From contig JACCUV010000307.1 in the NCBI GenBank assembly GCA_013698495.1, positions 1 through 10,368 on the forward strand: a stretch of 10,368 nt of DNA, written 5' to 3'. Positions 6,881-10,368 of this stretch are shown here, piece by piece. Numbering within the stretch: position 1 is the first letter of the stretch; each line of letters begins with the position of its first letter. The stretch comes from Chloroflexia bacterium. GTDB lineage: Bacteria > Chloroflexota > Chloroflexia > Thermomicrobiales > UBA6265. The notes under the pieces were generated by a model, which saw only the letters and a program-made list of their open reading frames with translations, ran no database searches and was not told where the DNA came from. Made by a program: the position numbers and the translations under genes.

Positions 6881-7665
6881 CCGGCGAATTGAACATTCAG
6901 CACGATGGACCGGTGCTGCGGCTTACCCTCAACCGGCCGGACAAGCGGAATGCGCTCTCCCGATCGCTGGTGACGGCGCTGCACGACGCTTTCCGGGCGG
7001 CCGGGGAAGATGCGGGAACGCGCGTTGTCGTGCTGTCCGGGGATGGTCCGGCGTTTTGCGCGGGCGGGGACCTCGCCGAGTTCGTCGAGGCGGCCGCGAG
7101 TTGTCGGGCCGTCGACGATGCTGCCGGGATTGTCGACCTGTTGGGGGCGATGACGAGTTGTCCGCTCCCGATCGTGGCCCGAATCCACGGCGCCGCTTAC
7201 GGCGGTGGTGTCGGGTTGATTTGCGCGGCGGACATCGCGATTGCCGCCGAGGGAAGCCGATTCTCGCTGAGCGAGGCCCGCCTGGGGTTGATTCCGGGCG
7301 TGATCTCGCCTTGGGTCTTCGCCGCGCTTGGTAGTCGCCACGCGCGCGCCCTGATGCTGGAGGCAGCTCCGTTTGGAACCGATGTTGCCTTGCGCTGCGG
7401 TCTCGTGCATCAGGTTGGACCCGTGGATGACCTCGATGACACCGTCGTCAGGGTCGTAGGCCACCTCCTCCACGGCGCGCCCGGAGCACTGACCGCGATC
7501 AAGCGTTTGCCGGAGGGGCTGAACGGATTCGACCCCGAACGCCACCGCGCCGTGACGACGGCGATGTTGGCCGACCGCCTCGCGAGCGACGAAGGTCAGG
7601 AAGGGATGCGCGCATTCCTGGAGAAACGATCGCCACGATGGGCTCCTGGAGAGTCGCCGCAATGA
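6877..7665 (+). CDS. liuC: Enoyl-CoA hydratase family, likely methylglutaconyl-CoA hydratase
   Basis: Predicted to add water to 3-methylglutaconyl-CoA, giving HMG-CoA, the step after MccAB. The 262 residues form a crotonase domain. It has LNRPDKRNALS (18-28), the oxyanion-hole segments FCAGGDL (60-66) and HGAAYGGGVGL (104-114), and SEARLGLIPGVISPWV (132-147). The catalytic glutamate of the second acid/base position is present (E133, equivalent to E164 of rat mitochondrial hydratase). The first position (E144) is G113. As I recall, bacterial LiuC-type proteins also lack the first glutamate and share the IGLIP-ISPYV-like stretch, so this fits the assignment. The ATG sits in ATGA overlapping the mccB stop, and its own TGA overlaps the mccA start in the same way. 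A general enoyl-CoA hydratase role is the alternative. Confidence 0.85.
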   Translation: MTGELNIQHDGPVLRLTLNRPDKRNALSRSLVTALHDAFRAAGEDAGTRVVVLSGDGPAFCAGGDLAEFVEAAASCRAVDDAAGIVDLLGAMTSCPLPIVARIHGAAYGGGVGLICAADIAIAAEGSRFSLSEARLGLIPGVISPWVFAALGSRHARALMLEAAPFGTDVALRCGLVHQVGPVDDLDDTVVRVVGHLLHGAPGALTAIKRLPEGLNGFDPERHRAVTTAMLADRLASDEGQEGMRAFLEKRSPRWAPGESPQ

Positions 7666-9638
7666 CCAGCAGCAACCTCTCCGGTAAACGGGTGGCGATC
7701 GCGAACCGTGGCGAAATCGCGATCCGGATCGCGGCCACCTGCGAGCGCCTCGGCGCGATCCCGATTCTACTCGCCGGCGGGCCGGACCTGGAGAGCTACG
7801 CGGCCCGCCAGATTGGCCGAGTCGAGCTGATTGGCGACGCAGGCGCTGAGCTCGACGTTTCACTCGTCGTTGCCGCCGCTCAGCGCGCCAGGGCGGATTT
7901 CCTGCACCCCGGCTACGGCTTCCTCAGCGAGCATGCCGACCTCGCCGACGCCTGCGAAACGGCGGGGATTGGATTCGTTGGTCCATCGGCGGCGACATTG
8001 CGCCTTTGCGGCGACAAACTGGAGACCCGCGCCGCCGCGGTACGCGCCAACGTGCCCGTCCTCCCGGCCAGCGCCCCATTGGGCGATGAACCCGATGCAT
8101 GGTTCGCCATCGCCAGGGAAATCGGTTTCCCGCTCCTCGTCAAACCAGCCGGCGCCGGCGGCGGTCGTGGATTGCGGCACGTTGCCGATGAGGGCGCCTT
8201 GGTTGAGGCGATCTCCGCCTCACGGCGCGAAGGGTCATCAACCGGGTCTGCCGCGGTCGTCTATCTCGAACGCGAAATGGTCGCTCCCCGCCACGTCGAG
8301 GTCCAGATCGTCGCTGATGGCTGGCAGACGTTGGCGTTGGGCGATCGGGACTGCTCGCTGCAACGACGTCACCAGAAGGTGATCGAGGAAGCCCCGGCGC
8401 CAAACGTCGACGATGAGACGCGACGTCGGCTGCACGCGCACGCCGTGGAGATCGCCAATGAAGTCGGGCTCCGGGGGATTGGCACCTGCGAGTTCATGCT
8501 GGCCAGTGATGGCGAGATCGCCTTTCTCGAAGTCAACCCTCGAATCCAGGTTGAGCACCCGGTGACCGAACTGGTGACCGGCATCGATCTCGTCGCCTGG
8601 CAACTGCTGATCGCCTCGGGTGGACACGCGCCGGAGCAGGTGAACACCGCGCCGCGTGGCCACGCGGTTGAAGCGCGCATCTATGCCGAGGACCCTTGGA
8701 CCGGATTCCTGCCATCGTCCGGGAAGCTGACGGCCGTCTCGTGGCCGAACCGGCCGAATGTGCGCGTCGACGCCGGCTATGCGACCGGCGACGCGGTGCC
8801 AAACACATACGATCCGATGCTGGCCAAGGTGGTGGCGTACGGAATCGATCGTGTGGCGGCGATCGCGGAGCTTCGCACTGCCCTGCGCGAGACGGTGATC
8901 GCCGGGGTGACGACAAATATCTCCTGGACAGTCGATTTGCTGGACAACGAGGTATTTCTGGCTGGCGCCGCGACGACACAGACGGCAGGCGACGTGATTG
9001 CTTCCCCGCCAGACCGCTCACTCGTCCCGTTTTCGGTCCTGGCGCATGCGTTGGACGTCACATCGACGCAGGCAGTTGACCCGTGGTCGGCGATCGGACC
9101 GTGGCGAATGTCCGGAGCAGCCCCGATGACGTTCCACGGCGAGGACTGGGAATCGCGAATGCGTGTAGCCCGGACTCCGGATGGTTGGCGGGTGGAGACT
9201 GACGACAAGACCGTGCCCTTCAACTGGTGGCGGGACGCATCGGGCGTGTGGACGATCAACGTCGATGGCGCAGTCGCGAAGGTGGCCGTGACTGCATTGG
9301 AGTCAGGGCGAGAGGTGGTAGTCCACGGCGCGAGCTGGATCGTCCACGATGGTCCACGCCCCGTTGCTCGTATAGCGGCGCGGGAGCGGGCAAGCGACGG
9401 CCAGGTGCGGGCCCCGATGCCGGCCAGCGTCGTCAGCGTTCACGTCGAGGCCGGGGATCGTGTGGAGAAGGGAACATCGCTGGTGACGTTGACGGCGATG
9501 AAAATGGAGATCGTTTGCGATGCGCCGGTGAGCGGCGTAGTCGACAAAGTGTCGTGCTCGGTCGGCGACATTGTGACCGCCGACCAGGTGTTGGTGACGA
9601 TCCGGGTCGAAGGAGCAGACCCCAGCGTCGTCTCGTAA
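7662..9638 (+). CDS. mccA: Methylcrotonoyl-CoA carboxylase, alpha subunit (biotin carboxylase + biotin carrier)
   Basis: This subunit carboxylates its own biotin with ATP and bicarbonate and hands CO2 to MccB. The 658 residues give the usual MccA layout. Biotin carboxylase covers about 8-445, with HPGYGFLSEH (82-91), the glycine loop KPAGAGGGRGL (161-171), RRHQKVIEEAPAP (235-247, K239), E277, E290, NPRIQVEHPVTE (292-303, R294 and E298) and R339. A less conserved connecting domain follows, then a biotinyl domain with RAPMPASV and TAMKMEI, biotin on K614 (codon 9501-9503), 44 residues from the end. The catalytic residues appear intact. The early segment LLAGGPDLESYAARQIGRVE lacks the usual SDAD-HV-ADEA wording and looks divergent. 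An ATG at 7638 would add eight residues. The ATG at 7662 is preferred because it forms the same 4-nt ATGA overlap as mccB/liuC and has GGAG ten nt upstream. Confidence 0.94.
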   Translation: MTSSNLSGKRVAIANRGEIAIRIAATCERLGAIPILLAGGPDLESYAARQIGRVELIGDAGAELDVSLVVAAAQRARADFLHPGYGFLSEHADLADACETAGIGFVGPSAATLRLCGDKLETRAAAVRANVPVLPASAPLGDEPDAWFAIAREIGFPLLVKPAGAGGGRGLRHVADEGALVEAISASRREGSSTGSAAVVYLEREMVAPRHVEVQIVADGWQTLALGDRDCSLQRRHQKVIEEAPAPNVDDETRRRLHAHAVEIANEVGLRGIGTCEFMLASDGEIAFLEVNPRIQVEHPVTELVTGIDLVAWQLLIASGGHAPEQVNTAPRGHAVEARIYAEDPWTGFLPSSGKLTAVSWPNRPNVRVDAGYATGDAVPNTYDPMLAKVVAYGIDRVAAIAELRTALRETVIAGVTTNISWTVDLLDNEVFLAGAATTQTAGDVIASPPDRSLVPFSVLAHALDVTSTQAVDPWSAIGPWRMSGAAPMTFHGEDWESRMRVARTPDGWRVETDDKTVPFNWWRDASGVWTINVDGAVAKVAVTALESGREVVVHGASWIVHDGPRPVARIAARERASDGQVRAPMPASVVSVHVEAGDRVEKGTSLVTLTAMKMEIVCDAPVSGVVDKVSCSVGDIVTADQVLVTIRVEGADPSVVS

Positions 9639-9670
9639 ATCACATTGCAGATCGGTGGGCTCGCTGGATC

Positions 9671-9700
9671 TTGGTAAGGTTGTGGAGCTTGCTCCGTCCG
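9671..9700 (+). repeat. 30-bp hairpin repeat, right copy (downstream of mccA)
   Basis: Plus-strand counterpart of the minus-strand block at 83-112, starting TTGGTAAGG and sharing the 13-mer GGAGCTTGCTCCG exactly. The four differences are all C/T or G/A. In the mccA sense strand the two differences inside the stem become G-U wobble pairs, so the hairpin is kept. The copy begins 33 nt past the mccA stop. Confidence 0.7.
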
Positions 9701-9708
9701 AGCTTCGG
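9682..9708 (+). terminator. Tandem stem-loops downstream of mccA, possible transcript end
   Basis: GTGGAGC-tt-GCTCCGT (9682-9697, five Watson-Crick and two G-U pairs) is followed directly by CCGA-gct-TCGG (9698-9708). No T-tract follows, only GTTCCCG. Position between convergent genes makes a termination role plausible, but the sequence is not a textbook intrinsic terminator. Confidence 0.35.
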
Positions 9709-9926
9709 TTCCCGCGGCAGCATTCCCGCCATCGGTTGCAGGCTCCCATGCAGGCAGTCGTGTAATTCTCGTTTCCAGCAACGGGCTTGGCACACACCAG
9801 AGAGACGGGCAAGCACGGGCGGACACACGAATCGAAAAGATTAGGCTATGGAGCACATTGATCGCGGCCGATTCTGGTCCGCCCCTTCGACCATGTGGGA
9901 TGAAATCGAGTTCCTGGACGTCCTGG

Positions 9927-10368
9927 TCATTCAGGCGAGAAGTCGGGCCGCACGTCGGTCAGGCAGGTTGTGTCCAAAACGGCCGCGGGGTTGATCAGGA
10001 AGCTGTGCATCACATTTACCCCGCAGTCGCCGCTGGTCGAGAGGGGATCGTGTCCTGCGATGCCGCTTTCAACCAGTGTCGCATTCGGCAGAGTTGCCAT
10101 CGCGACATCACCGTACGATGTGGGGGTGATTGGGTCGTAGGCACCGGTCACGATCAGCGTGGGCGCACCGCTGATGACGGGTTCGTTCTCGATCGACGAC
10201 GATGCGGGAAGGTCCCACCTGGTGCAGACATCGAAGATGCCAGTCAACGTCGACAGCGAGCCGTACTCGATCACCAGGTCGCTCACGTCCGCCGATTTCG
10301 CGAAGGCGAAAACCTCAGCCTCGGAAGTGAACGGCGTCTCGTCCTGGCAAAGCACCGAGTACCGGAAC
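9927..10368 (-). CDS. TAP-like alpha/beta hydrolase, C-terminal part (5' end outside the window)
   Basis: Only the last 146 residues are in the window; the frame runs off the right edge with no start. The fragment matches the C-terminal TAP-like domain of tripeptidyl aminopeptidase-type serine hydrolases. It begins with YSVLCQDE, has CTRW, then APTLIVTGAYDPITP with the likely catalytic Asp, and AGHDPLS with the likely catalytic His. Four cysteines sit at the positions usual for this family (YSVLC, DVC, DCG, TTC), which suggests disulfides in an exported protein. The nucleophile Ser and any signal peptide would be upstream, outside the window. Substrate cannot be told: the family includes peptidases and esterases. 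It converges on mccA across 288 nt and has no evident tie to leucine catabolism. Confidence 0.8.
   Translation of the reverse strand, partial: FRYSVLCQDETPFTSEAEVFAFAKSADVSDLVIEYGSLSTLTGIFDVCTRWDLPASSSIENEPVISGAPTLIVTGAYDPITPTSYGDVAMATLPNATLVESGIAGHDPLSTSGDCGVNVMHSFLINPAAVLDTTCLTDVRPDFSPE

Larger units (their letters stand above)
9639..9926. other. Convergent intergenic region, no supported gene
   Basis: These 288 nt lie between the stop of mccA and the stop of the minus-strand hydrolase. They hold the right copy of the 30-bp repeat and its hairpins near the mccA end. Farther right there is a 7-bp direct repeat TGCAGGC (9737-9743, 9749-9755) and a GTTGC/GCAAC pair (9735-9739, 9778-9782). Minus-strand open frames cross the stretch, but none has an SD or a recognisable domain and the longest runs antisense into mccA. 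I see no RNA gene. Confidence 0.5.

Noticed and set aside
6859..7863. Long minus-strand frame (334 codons) across liuC and the start of mccA
   Set aside because: Arg/Ser-rich composition and no domain. It is the complement of two strongly supported genes.
9700..9760. Minus-strand stretch with GCCGCGGGAACC resembling a T-box core
   Set aside because: It does not match the T-box consensus in full, no specifier stem is evident, and downstream on that strand is only mccA antisense, so there is no gene for it to control.
167..9804. Shared 9-mer ACCAGAGAG at 167-175 and 9796-9804
   Set aside because: One 9-bp match between two regions of a few hundred bases is expected by chance, and the surrounding bases do not align.
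9440..9856. Minus-strand open frame of 138 codons antisense to the end of mccA
   Set aside because: It overlaps the conserved biotinyl domain of mccA, has no SD and no recognisable domain. Long antisense frames are common at this GC content.
1..10368. CRISPR array, tRNA, rRNA, toxin-antitoxin or phage-defence genes
   Set aside because: No regularly spaced direct repeats, no cloverleaf or rRNA motifs, and no such protein families were seen on either strand.

Overview
The window is about 10.4 kb of high-GC bacterial DNA. Apart from its two edges it holds one catabolic block for branched-chain amino acids, chiefly leucine. Two transcription units diverge from a 273-bp region (3788-4060). Leftward on the minus strand are E1-alpha, E1-beta and E2 of a branched-chain 2-oxoacid dehydrogenase (BCKDH). 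Rightward on the plus strand are an acyl-CoA dehydrogenase, methylcrotonoyl-CoA carboxylase beta (mccB), a methylglutaconyl-CoA hydratase-type crotonase (liuC) and the biotin-bearing methylcrotonoyl-CoA carboxylase alpha (mccA). The plus-strand order is that of the known liuA-liuB-liuC-liuD cluster.

Together the genes describe a route: the 2-oxo acid of leucine is decarboxylated to isovaleryl-CoA by BCKDH, oxidised to 3-methylcrotonyl-CoA, carboxylated to 3-methylglutaconyl-CoA by MccAB, and hydrated to HMG-CoA by LiuC. Not in the window are the aminotransferase, the E3 lipoamide dehydrogenase and HMG-CoA lyase. They may lie outside it or be shared with other pathways. mccB/liuC and liuC/mccA each overlap by 4 nt (ATGA), which implies translational coupling.

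The edges are different in character. Positions 1-190 hold no supported gene but are rich in inverted repeats. Positions 9639-9926 are the gap between convergent mccA and a minus-strand gene cut by the right edge. That gene is the C-terminal part of a TAP-like (tripeptidyl aminopeptidase-type) secreted alpha/beta hydrolase, unrelated to the pathway. One 30-bp hairpin-forming repeat occurs once just downstream of E2 (83-112, minus) and once just downstream of mccA (9671-9700, plus), so the two copies bracket the cluster in opposite orientations.

The organism cannot be named from sequence alone. High GC, a GTG start, Shine-Dalgarno (SD) sequences of the AAAGGAG/GGAGG type, interspersed palindromic repeats and a TAP-like hydrolase would fit a high-GC soil or thermophilic lineage such as Chloroflexota (Thermomicrobia-like) or Actinomycetota. 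This is a weak inference. I found no CRISPR array, tRNA, rRNA or intact transposase, and no clearly new system. The points most worth a second look are the flanking repeat pair, the catalytic-residue type of the acyl-CoA dehydrogenase, and the dyads in the divergent promoter region.
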